From NCBI RefSeq assembly GCF_964355755.1, contig NC_092677.1, positions 26,382,101-26,446,100 on the forward strand: DNA of 64,000 nt, in the 5' to 3' direction. Position numbers and translations under genes: made by a program. The notes under the pieces were generated by a model. The model saw only the letters and a list, made by a program, of their open reading frames with translations, searched no databases and had not been told where the DNA came from. Positions 46,790-59,214 of the stretch are shown here, in pieces (position 1 is the stretch's first letter; every line of letters begins with the position of its first letter). This DNA comes from Antedon mediterranea. Its lineage: Eukaryota; Echinodermata; Crinoidea; Comatulida; Antedonidae.

Positions 46790-48170
46790 GCAGAACCCCG
46801 TGACACAACCGTAGGATTAACGAGAGGGGGTTTCCCCCAAACACTACAAATTTGAGCCACAGCCACCACATTCATGGTAAATGGCACCCACCTCCCATCA
46901 CTATAATCTAGTTGTCCCCGGAAATGACACTCGTACCTTTTCTGCCGACAGTGTTTTGTTTTGATTTGCGTACAATGCGTAGTCAGTACTGTTATATATT
47001 GTTTAAAAAAGAGGTTAAAAAAAGCCTGATTAGCACACGCCTAAACCCGCGCCTCATGACCACGAAAGTGGCAATCGAGTTGCGTAGCACCGACAGGGTT
47101 GAGTTTAAAGGGGGTTTAGAAAGGGTTTCTCTATCCCGAACGTAAGACAATTTTGAAGAAAAAAAACACGAAGTGCTTACAAACTGTTATAGTGCAATCT
47201 TAATTGCAAGATAACAGGATTTTTTTCGACGAACTTTGATCAAAACGCTCGAAATGAACATCTGACCCCGCAGTATGCACGTGCGGAAAACGTGCGTGGT
47301 ACTATGTTGTGTCAACTTGAGATATACACTCTACAGCCGGGCGAATAACTCAATGTAAAGAGTGGTTGCAGTGATCGCCGTGTCTATAACACATTTCAAA
47401 ATTGCCGCCATTTTGGACAATTTGTCTTTTCTGTTTATGGCATTAAAAGATGTTATCAAGATAGAAATAAATTCAATCATAAGTAACAATAAATGTTCAA
47501 CTAATATTTCACATCATTTGTGTAACAGAACAAGTTTAACGTTAGAAAATGTCGACGCAATATAGTCATTTGTCTCGTTCCATCGACAAATGCTAAACCC
47601 AATGATCCGGTAATTTCTATTGTCATTGGAATAACATCAGTTGAAATAAACACAATATCTAGAAGACTTGCATTGTAAATGTTATGCTTCATTTAGAATA
47701 GAAAGTACACGCACACAATACGTGCGATGGTTGATTTCTTTATAATGTGTATATCGGACATTGTCAATAATACAGACAGATATTTGTAAAGAATCGTTCA
47801 CAACCTAGTTACAATATTATTATTTCAATATAGACACATAACTACACGATTTAGGAATGATACGTAATTTATAGTAATTATTTAATTTGGTCATAAAACC
47901 GACTTTGGCTAAAATCTTGCTGCGGAGCCGATATGAACAAAAATATGGTACCGCCTTGTTAATTGTATACAACAGGGTCGCAATTTATTATTCTAGGGCA
48001 CCGGAGTTATATTAGAGCGATTGATTACAGTTTCGTTAATAACAAATAAGTTTGATTTTGATTATGATGGTAACAGGTAAGTTTAATGATACGTTGATAT
48101 GAAGTTTGCGGTACACCACGACGTTTATTTTAGAACTATATATACGTGGTGTGCCGCAAACTTTATAACA
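46790..48170 (+). repeat. Duplicate of the 24270-25960 intergenic block
   Basis: Shared words in order: CCCCGTGACACAACCGTAGG, CTATAATCTAGTTGTCCC, GGCAATCGAGTTGCGTAGC, GCAGTGATCGCCGTGTC, GAAAATGTCGAC and TATATATACGTGGTGTGCCG. No supported gene; the frame at 46912-47145 arises from repeat sequence. Confidence 0.85.
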
Positions 48171-48437
48171 ACATATGAATTGGTTTCTAAACATTTTTTT
48201 GACTTCATGCTATGGTGAAAGAACAAGGTCCGTTAGACAAATTATTAGGTCTAATCAACAATTATTTATAATTATTACAATTACTGACATTTTAACAGCT
48301 GTTTTCAAGGAATGTAGTTAATGACTCGTGTATTTCTTAGTTAACTAAACACTGAAAGGATTATAAACATGGATCTCAGAATTATAGTGACGCAGAACAT
48401 AATTCAACAGTTAATGTATCTTTTGTATTGGGCCGGT

Positions 48438-51116
48438 TTAAGATATTATACATCTAGATGTATATCTTTCATGTATATGGAACTCTCCCTTCGAGTCAAC
48501 ATAACCTGTAACCTCTTTCTGCTGATCTGTTTCTCCAGATGAAATGTGAAATGAAGAATTACCCTGACCGTAAAGAGATAGTTTTACGTTCTTGTAACTG
48601 GTTGCTTTATCAGTCTCTAACTTGGTCATGAACGCTTGTAGTAGTCTTCGTAGTCCAGTCTGTTCTTTCGTTTGTTGAGCGCCCTCATTTCCACAAAGTT
48701 TGAGTATGATATTTGCAAGTGTACGTTTGTTTATTTCATCGACGCAAAACTGAAAGTTTATAACAATAATTAAACTGATGAAAACAATTAGTAGTAGTTA
48801 TGAATCATTTCAATGACAGTGACGTCACAGAACATTTTAGCCACATGGACCTATAATATCCATATATCAGATTGATATTACTTTTTTAAATCCAGAAAAT
48901 GTTCGTTGATAAAAGAGCAAATATAAGAAAGAGAAGTATTGCCTATAGAGGGGGTAAATATTTAGAATCGTTTGCCTGATCCCAAAAGTGTCAAACTAAA
49001 ATTGGAAATTTAAAAAAAAAAATACAACAAAAATACTCACTCATGTAGAGTCCACTTATTATTATTTGTTATCATTATTGTTATTTGATATTTTAACTTT
49101 TTTAATTGTTGTTTTTGCTAATTAGATATAATTTAAAAGGTAAAGTGTTTAAGAGCTTCGGCTCGTTACATAATCCATTTTGTAGAAAGAAAAAAATAAT
49201 TTTCACTGAGTAACATAAAATTACTTTATGTCTCAATTTTGCTTAATATAGACCTTTTCCAAAAGTCTTAAATAAAAAAAATCCTAAGACCTACCATGAC
49301 TTCTTCGCGGTGTTTATCATTCAGGTGAACCATTACAGCAAACTTCTTCGCACAGCTGCTATTAAATGTAACTTGTTCTCCATTCAAGCCACAAAATATT
49401 AGCTTTAAGTTAGAAAACCCTTTTTCTCGAAACGAACTTGTGAAATCTTTCCAGTAGGATAGATGATTGGTCCAATCTTGAACTGGTAGGTTTAATGTCT
49501 CAAAGTCGGGTTCAGAAGGCCTGTCACGTAGGTCAACAGAAGATAAATCTTCAAAAACACGAGATATACATCTGTGACTTTCTTCATTGGCAAGACAAGA
49601 ACAATCTGGAAGGTCCACAATCCACTATAAAATACAATGTATATCAATTCAGAGAAACACTGATGAAGGGCTAGTGCAATTTTTCTCTCCGGCTGTTTCA
49701 CTTTATCGTTTTGGTTTAGCATATTTTATTTGTATCTCCATTGAGGTTCAAACACATTTTTTCAGTAATATGTCTTTGAATTTAATTCAGAGAAACACAT
49801 TTTAATATGTCATATGAAAAATGATCAATGTGATTAAAGTTAACTTTTAGTAGGCTTTGTATTCAACTTAACTATTATCAATGTCGTGAAAAATAGTAGG
49901 CATAGTAATGTACTTATTAAATAATAAGTTCTTATAAGCCTTTTATATCGGTAAAATATAAGATTTGACAACCCTTTGAGAACAATATTATGTTCTCGAG
50001 AAATATATTTTCCTCAGCTAGCGCTTCGGGAAATATATATTCCCTCGAACAAAATATCATTCTCTCAGGGATGTCAAAACTTATATTTACCCTCTAAGCA
50101 GTCAATATCTGTATAATAATGTACTGTAAAAGAAGTATATTACATTGGTATTTACTCTCCATGTGTTTATCGTCACCTTCAACGTATACTCGGCAACAGT
50201 AGCTTCACAACAACGGGGAGGCCTACTCCATTCAATGGTACCAACGCTCGTCTTTCCATGACTTTTTGTTGCAAGAAAATCTGCGCATGCGTTTGCAAAT
50301 TGACGTTGTGTTTGTATGGCTTCATTATTCGTTTGAACGTTTGTTTGTTGAAATATATCATCTACAACAGATTTCAGTTTCTTGATACTGAATTCATTCT
50401 TTTGCTGGGAAAAAAGATGAATCGAATTTCATTACGCCTGAATGAAAATTCTATATACATTTTTACATACATCTTTTTTTTTAATTCGGTAGCATGACTG
50501 TTAATTAATTAAAATCATTGATAAAAACTCTTATGTTATAATGTAGAAACTAACACAAATTAGTATGTATTATACATACATATTAATAAAACAGAATATC
50601 GCCATTTATAGTGAATATATAGTAGACCGTATATCCCCAGCATTTGATTCAGTCTCTGGAAAAACCGCTGACAAAAATATATAGCCATTATTATTATTGG
50701 GCCACCGGTACGTAAATCATGTTTTTTAACTGACCGAAGAAATATGATTATTTTTATAGACTAAATACTTTATTATTGTTGAAATAAACATCCTACTACT
50801 CAAATCTCAAACTACCTATAAGCTCCATAAATATCTAACAGTAGCGCCTAATAAACAATTCATTTAAAAATGCTCATCTACCGATTTGGAACAGCAACCA
50901 CACTAGCTATATATATCACACTGAATGAGTACTGTATTGATATTACCAGTACATGGACGTGACACATGGGCCGTTCGGACAGATTACCGGCTAAGTTCCG
51001 GCCGTTCCTATCCACTAAAGTTAGCCTAATGAAAGTGAGTAAATTATGAATAGGCCTACCATTGATTCGGTGTCTCCCGTGGAAATCCACCACTGACAAA
51101 AATGTGCTGCCATCAT
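48438..51116 (-). CDS. Gene M3: complete four-exon minus-strand gene, about 308 aa
   Basis: Exons: 51116-51060 (MMAA..., donor ATG|gtaggc), 50404-50177 (donor AAG|gtgacg), 49624-49295 (acceptor ttttatag, donor ATG|gtaggt) and 48749-48438 (acceptor ctttcag, stop TGA). All phase 0 and open. Exon 3 is longer than in M2 (110 against 92 codons), with an added segment D-F-E-T-L-N-L-P-V-Q. The conserved core includes T-S-S-F-R-E-K-G-F, L-K-L-I-F-C-G-L-N-G-E-Q-V-T-F and, in exon 4, T-L-A-N-I-I-L-K-L-C-G-N-E-G and V-K-L-S-L-Y-G. Head-to-head with P5, as M1 is with P1. No named domain. Exons 1-2 and the start of exon 3 lie in the segmental duplication. Confidence 0.7.
49937..50112. mobile_element. Palindromic MITE, copy 3
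   Basis: Same arms as 12670-12855, including the loop with CAGCTAGCGCTTCGGG that is missing from the otherwise near-identical copy at 377-512. It sits in the M3 intron between exons 3 and 2. Confidence 0.8.
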
Positions 51117-51701
51117 CTAGGCCTAGCCAGGTGCTGAACTTACATACAAGAGATACAGTACACTACAATCAGAAAGAGTTGACTTGTTGAATGAAGTTGT
51201 GTGCACCACCAACAATAGGTTGACGTCACTTCATTTACATTTAAAGATTGGAAATTCCAATAAGAATATTTTAGAAAAGCAAACAGTCGGTTTCCAAGCA
51301 TTTGGTTGGTAAGTATGGTTAATACCCTTGAAATATTTTAGGTTTACTTACCACCACTAAAATTTCACCGTATAAATATAAATCCTAGCTACTAGCTGCA
51401 GAATTTCGTAGTAAAAAAGGTGTCTTTGATGACAACAATTTAATATAACAAAACCTGGAATTACCAAGCCGACGAGAGAGCTTCGTACTGCTGGAACGAT
51501 TGGTGTGTAGGCCAAATTACGTGTGCGTGGTTTGTTTCCGACCATCAGAATGGAAGGTGTTTCGTTGCAAAGTGAAACATGGTAGGCCTTAAAGGTTTTA
51601 AGTTTGGTGGAAATTAAAAAGAAAAGCTACTTCTTATTTTTGGTTTAGGTGAAGCCGCATATTTGGTTGGTGTTCTACATTCTCTATAACATAAACTCAA
51701 C
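51117..51701. promoter_or_regulatory. Shared divergent promoter of M3 and P5, with kappaB-like site
   Basis: GGAAATTCC at 51250-51258, leader donor TTTGGTTG|gtaagta near 51309, and the conserved pre-ATG leader. Nearly identical to 1499-2089. Confidence 0.5.
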
Positions 51702-52371
51702 ATGCCAAAGGAGGTACGGGTAAACATATTTTTGTAGTAAAATTATTGTCCACTATATATTATAATGTTTCGCACTCGGTATTCATAACAACTAAAGTAC
51801 GTAACAATGCTTTTAAAAAGGTTTAAGTTACCAGGGCATTAGGTACACCGGCAGGTTATTTAAGAAAAAAAGATAACAGTGATTGTTTTTTTAAATTTGA
51901 AGTGAACAAATAAAATATTCATCATTCCAAATCCAAGGGAATATATAAAGGATATAATCGTATTAACAAAAATACCATTTAATGTATTCAAATATTGTTT
52001 TTACACAGGTTGATATTGATTGTGGAAATGAGATTACCCTTGGAGATGTACAGAGTTTAATCTATAAAATAGATGAAAATTTAGTTGATGGTACCAAGAG
52101 ACTGGTTTGCAAGACAGAAAAGTGGGTTCTTAAAGATGCAAAAATAATTATAGCATCTGAGCCACTATACTCATTGTTTGCAGGGGACAAGGCTAATGTA
52201 TTCACAGTGTATAAAGAAAAAGACGGGTCAATTAAGACTGAAAAAAAGGCGCGTGGTTGGTTGAAATGGTTCTATGATGCATGTGTCTGGGTTAAAGATA
52301 ACGTTTCGATTAGAGAGATACTAAGCATCATACTTTTGTTTTCGTCTAGTAAGAGAGCTATCAAAAATTAA
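51702..52371 (+). CDS. Gene P5: intact single CGSEIT-domain gene, about 124 aa
   Basis: Exon 1 is 51702-51713 (MPKE, donor GAG|gtacgg); exon 2 is 52009-52371 (acceptor ttacacag, stop TAA). The domain runs from V-D-I-D-C-G-N-E-I-T-L-G-D-V-Q-S-L to D-G-S-I-K-T-E-K-K. The tail then reads G-W-L-K-W-F-Y-D, V-W-V-K-D-N-V, and a hydrophobic run S-I-I-L-L-F before a basic end K-R-A-I-K-N. The tail could be a membrane-binding or packing helix; this is inference. It is the simplest intact member and defines domain plus tail. The start is chosen because the same MPK exon and leader occur at P1 and P2. Confidence 0.75.
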
Positions 52372-52419
52372 TAAAAATAATAATAGAACAAACATCAACA
52401 TATTTAATAATAAATCAAT

Positions 52420-54015
52420 CATGGTTGTTATTATCGAAATAGGTTATACTTTTTTCAAAATTTCATGCTGAGATAGATAAAAATAGTTTAAAAAATCAAT
52501 GTGCAGGCCTACAATCAATATAACACAGGAAAATAATAATAGGCCTACATTACAAATTTACTCAATTATTTGTAAATATCATATCTTCACCATTTTTTGT
52601 ATGGACAGTGTGGCTTGCTATATTTGGATTAAAGTACAATTTGATTACACTAGTTATTAGTTATAATGTATCACCATTGATTCATTAATCATTATTGCGT
52701 CGCAAGCTCTGATGTTGTTTTCTTAACATGGTGAAAGAGCAAGGTCCATAGTTGAACTAATACTTCAGCTTATAAGGTGGAATATTATCTGATAACTGTA
52801 TAGGCCTTTACATAGCCTTTTTAAACAATTTATAACCACCATTTTAGACATTTGCATTGTTTTAGATTGTTTATAACATTTTTCCTTCTTTTTAATTGTG
52901 AGTCCGAAGTTTTAACTTTCTGTATTGTATGTTGATTATGACCGAATGAATGAATGAATGAATGAATAGTATTTAAAATGGATATTATATAAAAATGTAG
53001 TAACTTTAATAATAATCATTTAATTTCATTAATTAATTTTGTATTCATTCAAAAGAGAAATATCATTTAAAAAAATATAAACGTTGATCAAACTGGTTCA
53101 CTGACTTGTTTTCATTTACTTATAACAGTTGACATCAACGAATACAATAAACGATACATTCATATTTATTAGTTTATAGGCCACAATGTTGGGTTTTTAT
53201 ACAGATATGTTGTACCCCTAAACAAATTTTGTTTCAAATTTTTTTAATATGCCATTTTAATGTCACGTAATAGTTATTCACTTTGACCGAAAACTGGATC
53301 AAAAAAAAATTTACCTAAAAAAATGTAATTTAAAACAGAAATGCTGTCTGTCAGATTACTCAAACTCAAATGTTACAGTAGGTGGAGGTATGCAACCTAT
53401 TGTTTTGGTACCGAAACAAATTTAATGGGTCACGAAATGTACGTTATTGTTATTATTTATTTAAATAGATATCCTACTAAGTAGTAGTACACAAAGTACT
53501 GTATTATTAATTATTAATTTCATGAACTTCAAAATGCACTATGGTGAAAATAAACATTTAATATCAGGGGCGGTCGCATGAATATTTTAATGGGGTTGCC
53601 TAAAGAGTAGGCCTACAGAGCGGTAGACAGTAGTATTTGAGCCACAGTCCCCATGGTAATACACGAACAATAGAAATGTCTACATTCAACTGCAAACACA
53701 ATGTAACAAACCAAAAAATATGTGTGAATGATTAAACTAATGGGACGAAGTTGAAACTAGATACAATATTTAGGTTGCCAGCAACAAGAGACCTCATATT
53801 TTACTCACTGTTTCAACAAACGCAAAGATTGTAACATTTAAGCACAATTAGCTTAGTATAATTGAACAATCTAATTATTACAATGGATCAAATATATCAT
53901 ACACATTTATCTCTGATTAGATATGATCATATATCATGATACTACTTGACTGTCATTCAGTCAAGATTTAAAAAATGGTTTTAGAACACAATTTCTGATT
54001 TCATCGCCGAAGGTT
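52420..54015. other. Intergenic tail of the right duplication; no gene seen
   Basis: Matches 2800-4660. Holds the 52600-53190 copy of the dispersed repeat and a short (GAAT)n run near 52940-52970. Confidence 0.6.
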
Positions 54016-54159
54016 TTCAACCGGGGCCGCGGTAAAAGCAATTTTCAGGTCAGTGTTAATCACTTGCGACTTTCTGGTTTTGACTAAGTATTTGCTGCCC
54101 TCTTTAAGCCTAGGCGGCAACGTTGCCCGTTGGTGGCGATATTAATTACTAAATTTTAA

Positions 54160-54545
54160 TTACTAGCAGTAACCCGTGCACGTGCTCCGCACGGTCGTTT
54201 CCTGCCTTATTATGTGGTTATACTTTGCATGTACAATAAAAGCACACTCCGATAAAAGTACTTTGACAAATTATTAAAATAAAAACAAATTGTATCACGA
54301 ATAAAATTCGGAACTACTGCCATTGACTTGTTATACACTATCTCTTCACTTTAAGAAATATGTAGGCTAAAAAATTAAAGCAATAGTGCATATAGAACTA
54401 TTTACTTTTGACTTTACGAAAACAAAAGACGCTAAAGAAAAATATGGGAGATTTGTTACCTACTTGCTACTTTTTTAATTAAATTGTGGTCTACTAGTAA
54501 CCCATGCTCCGCATGGTTTGTCTGCCTTAATAATAATTCGCATGG
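54160..54545 (+). repeat. Pair of short repeats with AGTAACCC-GTGC start
   Basis: GCAGTAACCCGTGCACGTGCTCCGCACGG at about 54166 (quoted here in part as AGTAACCCGTGCACGTGC) and TAGTAACCCATGCTCCGCAT at about 54496 begin two related segments. Non-coding. Confidence 0.4.
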
Positions 54546-54681
54546 CATGATTAAGTATATGCGAACTCTTCCCGGCCCCTGACAAATTATTTTAAAAAAA
54601 ATTGTCAAGAATGCAATTCAGAACTATTTACGGCCATTGATTTTGTTCAATACTGGATATGGGACTTTGCTTTGTGAATGA

Positions 54682-54716
54682 TTGATTGCGGAAATGCGAT
54701 TACACTTAAAGATGCC
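54682..54716 (+). pseudogene. CGSEIT exon relic
   Basis: Reads I-D-C-G-N-A-I-T-L-K-D, the start of a domain exon, then the similarity stops. No acceptor precedes it and the rest of the domain is absent. A decayed fragment of a former copy. Confidence 0.6.
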
Positions 54717-54719
54717 GTG

Positions 54720-57040
54720 CGTCTGTGATCTTTGATTTCATAGTATCAACGGTGCAATCTACGACTTCTGTCATTTTGGTATAACCTTTCAGAAGCTGAC
54801 TGATATATAGCGTGCCATAGTCGGGTCTCTCTTATAATATTTTCTGAACGTGTTTCAGAGCGTTTCTAACAGTCATCGCAAGTTTCACGCCTAAAAATAA
54901 AGAAATGTTTTACTTTATATCAAATCAACAGTATTTTACTTCTTTAAATTATGAAAACAATGAGCGAGCAATAATTTTGGTATGACAATTGATGACAACC
55001 GTAATACGGAACACAATATAATAATTGAAAGTACTCAGAAACTGAGTGAAGTACTACTACTTGGCAAAATATATCAGGGAAAACTATATTCGGAGAGAGA
55101 GAGAGAGGGCTCACTACTTGATATTTCAGCCCATCTTAAAATAATACAGAGGGCGTGCTATTTAATATTTCAGATCATAATGAAGATACATGTTTTGTAA
55201 GTAAGTACCTATTAACACCCTAATATTCAGGACGATAATTAAAAAACTGTGGACGCTATCGTGCGAACAAATAAATGAAAGCAGAGTGAAGGGAAAACCA
55301 TTGGGAGAGAGGGCTCACTACTTGATATTTTTAATTGTTGTTCCATGTTAAAAGAATACAGAGGGCGTGCCATTTAATATCTCGTATGCAATTGTAATTA
55401 TTGTAATTATGATGTACTGTAATTGATGACTAAATAAATGTGGAATAAAGTAAAGTAAAGTAAAGATACTGGCTTAAAAGAAGTAAAAAGTTAAAGAATG
55501 CACATTGTTCTTGTTTTTATTTGTGAAGTTATTAATCAACCGATTTTTTTAAAGTTCATGTTTTGTAAGTATATGTAAATATATACCTATTTACACCGAA
55601 AATTTCAGAACGAAAACTTCAAAATTGGTGGAGTGAAGTACTACTGGGCTGAATTACGCACCGGTGTTTATGACACATACCACAACTTTATACTCCTCTA
55701 AGGGTTCCTTCGTGTCGAGTGCTGCCACCAGGGACAGAGGATGAATGGACCAGTACACTGGGGTAACCCCCAAATCTTAAAAAGATGTACTGTTACTACT
55801 TTAAAGTACACATTAGCCAGATACGTAAACTGGGCCTCCAGCTTTAAGTCCTTATCCGAGAACAATGAACAATGGTGGAGGAGTGTCTTGAACCTGTGCC
55901 GATTGTATAATTACCCCTGCCTTAACCTCTCGGCCACTCGACTGATGTTTTTGGTCAAAGAATCCATGTTAAGAATACAGAGGACATGCCATTTAATATC
56001 TCGTATGAAAGATAGATTATAAGTTAAAAGAATGCACTTTTTTCTTTTTATTTGTGAAGTTATTAATCAACTGATTTGAATGAACTGAAGTATATACCTA
56101 TCTACACCGATAAATTATTAATGAATGAATGAATGATAACTTCAAAATTGTAGGCCCTATCGTGCTAACATACAAACAAAGCAAGTACTAATACTACCTA
56201 CTATAGTAATGAACAATCCTTCAATGAAACTATGCGGTTTGTCAACAGAGTAGATTTTAAATAACTCCACACGGTTTAATCGAAATAGATAAGTTTACAA
56301 TCGATTGGGATTACATTATTTCTGTAACAATTAAATTAAGTTATGGATCAGAAATATTATATTTTGAATAACTAAAATGCTTAATTAGCAATAAAAAAAA
56401 ACCTTCGGATAGAAACACATACCGGGTTACATGCTTTAAATATACATAATAAAATAGGACGTGACATCGCCAGCTCTGATGTTATCTTCTAAACATAGTG
56501 AAAGAGCAAGGTTTCACAGTTAAACTAATACTACTGTACAGCTTATAAGTTGAAAGTTGAAGATAATTGATACAGTTAAATATACAATATACTACCGTAT
56601 TGGCGTACGCTTTAAAAATGAAATGTTAGTACAGTAGTATCAAAACAAAGCAATTGTTAATGAGAGAGATACGACAGGTAGAAGTGATTCAATTTTTAGT
56701 AAAATGGTATAATATCTAATAAATAAATAAACCCAGTAGCCTTAACTTTGAAACAAATTATTTTCAAAAAAATCTAGAATAATTATACAATATCCAAATA
56801 TAGCTCCTCCGAAAAATAAGTTTACACAAAAACAAAGCCAGTTTTCTTTAAAATATTTAAACATGTGGTGGGCGAAGTTAATTAACATTTATTTAGATTA
56901 TGTTCACCTGCTTTACAACTGAACCTTCAGAAATGTTTTCATTCTAAACCTAATATAGTACAGTATAACAGTATAATTTTATTTAAATAATTTCCACGAA
57001 TATGATAATTAATTAAAGCATTCTTATAGTTACTGTATTT
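54720..57040. other. Repeat-rich region without a supported gene; includes a SINE copy
   Basis: Segments with GAGAGAGGGCTCACTACTTG near 55093 and 55305, and ATACAGAGGGCGTGCCATTT near 55350 and 55975 (variant), form an imperfect repeat. 55700-55960 contains GGGGTAACCCCC, TTTAAAGTACACA, AGTCCTTATCCGAGAA and CTCGGCCACTCGACTG, a diverged copy of the SINE at 58895-59210. The frames at 54982 and 55741 overlap these repeats. A (TAAAG)n tract lies near 55440-55465 and a relic of the 2985 repeat at 56465-56560. Confidence 0.5.
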
Positions 57041-57046
57041 AATTGA

Positions 57047-57397
57047 TCAATTAAATTTAATGGATGTCCCACTTCTAAAAGAAAAAAGAAGTGCTTGTTG
57101 AAGTGATATATTCTTTGTAGCCCATGTATATGTATCATAAAACCATAACCTCCAACTTCTTCTCCTTGTCTTTATCGTAATTAAGCCATCTTTTTTATAA
57201 ACTGCAAATGTATTAGTCTTGTCTCCTGAACGCAATGAGTATACTGGATTTGATGCTATTTCAATTTCTGCATCTTCAAGAGCCTATAGTGGTGTTTCAA
57301 TAATCAGAAATATAGTATGATCAACAAAATCTGATCCGATTTTAGAGTTTATACTCCGAGCGTCCCCAATCGTAATTGCACGTTTGCAATTAATTAT
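57047..57397 (-). pseudogene. Terminal-type CGSEIT exon with in-frame stop
   Basis: Starts at 57397 after acceptor taactcag: I-I-N-C-K-R-A-I-T-I. It continues through D-F-V-D-H, E-T-P-L, then TAG (57286-57284) where paralogs have Trp (E-T-P-x-W-V-L), then A-L-E-D-A-E-I-E-I-A-S, Y-S-L-R-S-G-D-K and the tail S-W-R-L-W-F-Y-D-T-Y-T-W. The G of D-C-G is also lost. This is the only domain copy on the minus strand. No other exon of its gene is visible. Probably inactive. Confidence 0.75.
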
Positions 57398-57459
57398 CTG
57401 AGTTACAACAAAACAAGTAAACTATTAGTATTATAATGGTGGTCTGAAATTATGTGAAT

Positions 57460-57973
57460 ATTCAATCATAAATAGGCCTACAATTTATTACTAAAACTTC
57501 AACATCACCATCAATGGAGAAACTGTGAAAATGTAGAGATAGCAAAATATTTAGGAAACAAATTGGATATAACAGAAAGAAAACAAGAATTCAGCAGGAA
57601 CGTGGGTGCTCTGTATCCTATTCGAAAAAAACAAACATGTACCTAAGAAAACCAATCAAATAATCTTTGATACAGTCTAGTCCCCTACATTGATGTATGG
57701 TACAGAAACATTGGCAATAACAACAAATTGAAGCAGCCCAGCAAAGATGGCTTGGTCATTTGGAAAGAACGGATGATAAGAAAGTAGCAAAGAGATATGT
57801 TGGAATTGGAAACCATGTGGCAAGAGACCAAGAAAAGGGAATCCTAAATAGAAATAACATGCCCACATTACAAGAAGTGAGAAGTAGCGGAGAGAAAGAG
57901 GCTAGCATCACTGACAGGCGAAAGCCTACCTGAAAGCTGAAGTAAGAAGTAAGTAAGAATTCCATCATAAATA
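57460..57973 (+). mobile_element. 3' fragment of a non-LTR retrotransposon with target-site duplication
   Basis: Reads N-I-T-I-N-G-E-T-V, E-I-A-K-Y-L-G-N-K-L-D, L-M-Y-G-T-E-T-L-A-I and E-A-A-Q-Q-R-W-L-G-H-L-E-R-T-D-D across frameshifts: the C-terminal end of a LINE RT protein. Flanks are ATTCAATCATAAATA (57460-57474) and ATTCCATCATAAATA (57959-57973), a 15-bp duplication with one difference. Tail (GAAGTAA)-like. Distinct from the LINE in P2. Confidence 0.8.
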
Positions 57974-58094
57974 CAATGTATTACTTGTACAGTTCTACTG
58001 ATAACAAAGTGCAACCATAATACTAATTAAATAATAAATAAATAATCAAACATAGGAATTAAATAATAAAATAGTATAATGTAATTAACCCAGT

Positions 58095-58278
58095 ACTATT
58101 ACTACTACCACTACCACTATTACCACCACCACCAATAAAACCACCTCCACTACCACCACCAATAAAAACCACCTCCACTACCACCACCAATAAAACCACC
58201 TGCACTACCACCACCAATAAAACCACCTCGACTACCACCACCAATAAAACCACCTCCACTACCACCACCAATAATAAT
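58095..58278 (+). repeat. Minisatellite of ACCACC/AATAAAACC units
   Basis: About seven units of 24-27 bp, ACCACCACCAATAAAACC with ACCTCCACT. The Val/Leu/Gly-rich minus-strand frame across it is a by-product of the repeat. Confidence 0.85.
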
Positions 58279-58894
58279 AAGATGGTGATTACCATATTAT
58301 AATTAATAGCCCAACATTAGGCTATATTATACGATGACGAAGTTTTTGTTGTTGATGCTTACCTGTGTCATGTTCAGTCTTCGTTTCCGTAAAAATAATA
58401 AAGCACACAGTTTCTTCTAAATGTAGAAAACGGCATGTCAATTATCAAACTTTACAAGATCTCAAGTTCGGCCGCCGTCAATACTGACGATTGGCTACCA
58501 TCTGTTCACATCTCACAAGATCTAAACTTTTCAAAACTAACAACTATGCCTACATAATTTTCGCCAGGCGCTATAAGGCACTTTCCCCCGATTCATGGAT
58601 GTAGGCCTACAAACATTTTATAACTTACTGCTACTATACAAACATAGTCACATATTTAACAGATAACAAATATAATATATACTTACGAATCAAGTTTGAG
58701 AATGTTTGCGTTCGTTTTATATCACTCTTGTACTACAACTTTTGTAAAGTAAGGTAAAGTCAGAAATTTTGTTTTCTATTTAGAATTCTTTCTTGGAAGA
58801 GTGACGTCATTAAAAATAGACTGATTGGTATTTTTCGCGCCGCGCCTTTAGGTAGCAGTATCACATACGAAGCTAAAGTATTGAATTTAATTGA

Positions 58895-59210
58895 ATTGAA
58901 ATTTATATTTATACTGGGTAACCTCTTCAGTCAAAGACTGGTCTCCCAGAGGGCCCAGTTGGTGATCAGTGGCTGTGATGTACTAATACACCGGGGTAAC
59001 CCCCTACTCGTCTCGAGATGTACTAGGTTCTTTAAAGTGCACACGAGCTAGATGTGTACACTGGACCTACGGTTTATAGTCCTTATCCGAGAAGACTCGT
59101 TCTACCACCAGAACCATGGAGTGAGTGAGCCTCGAACCCCTGCCGATGTTATGTACGTAATTACGGTTCCACTGTCTTAACCGCTCGGCCACTCACTTAC
59201 TGAGTGAGTA
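58895..59210 (-). mobile_element. tRNA-derived SINE
   Basis: On the minus strand it starts with a tRNA-Leu/Ser-like head: GAGTGGCCGAGCGGTTAAG (A box) and GGGGTTCGAGGCTCAC (B box). A body follows with CTCGGATAAGGACTATAAA, GTGCACTTTAAAGAACC and GGGGGTTACCCCGGTG, and an AATTCAATTAAATTCAA-type tail. The GTGCACxTTAAAGAACC body is common in invertebrate SINEs. A diverged copy is at 55700-55960. Confidence 0.75.
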
Positions 59211-59214
59211 CTAT

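Larger units (their letters stand above)
49572..54015. repeat. Segmental duplication, right copy (partner 1-4660)
   Basis: See the left copy. This copy keeps the full palindromic MITE loop, the intact P5 frame and a shorter (GAAT)n tract. Homology on the left continues past the region corresponding to base 1 of the window. Confidence 0.95.

Noticed and set aside
46912-47145. 77-residue plus-strand frame
   Set aside because: Part of a dispersed block also at 24.5 kb, where the frame is not kept.
58059-58295. Val/Leu/Gly-rich 78-residue minus-strand frame that looks like a membrane protein
   Set aside because: It is the translation of an ACCACC/AATAAAACC minisatellite and has no start context or homology.
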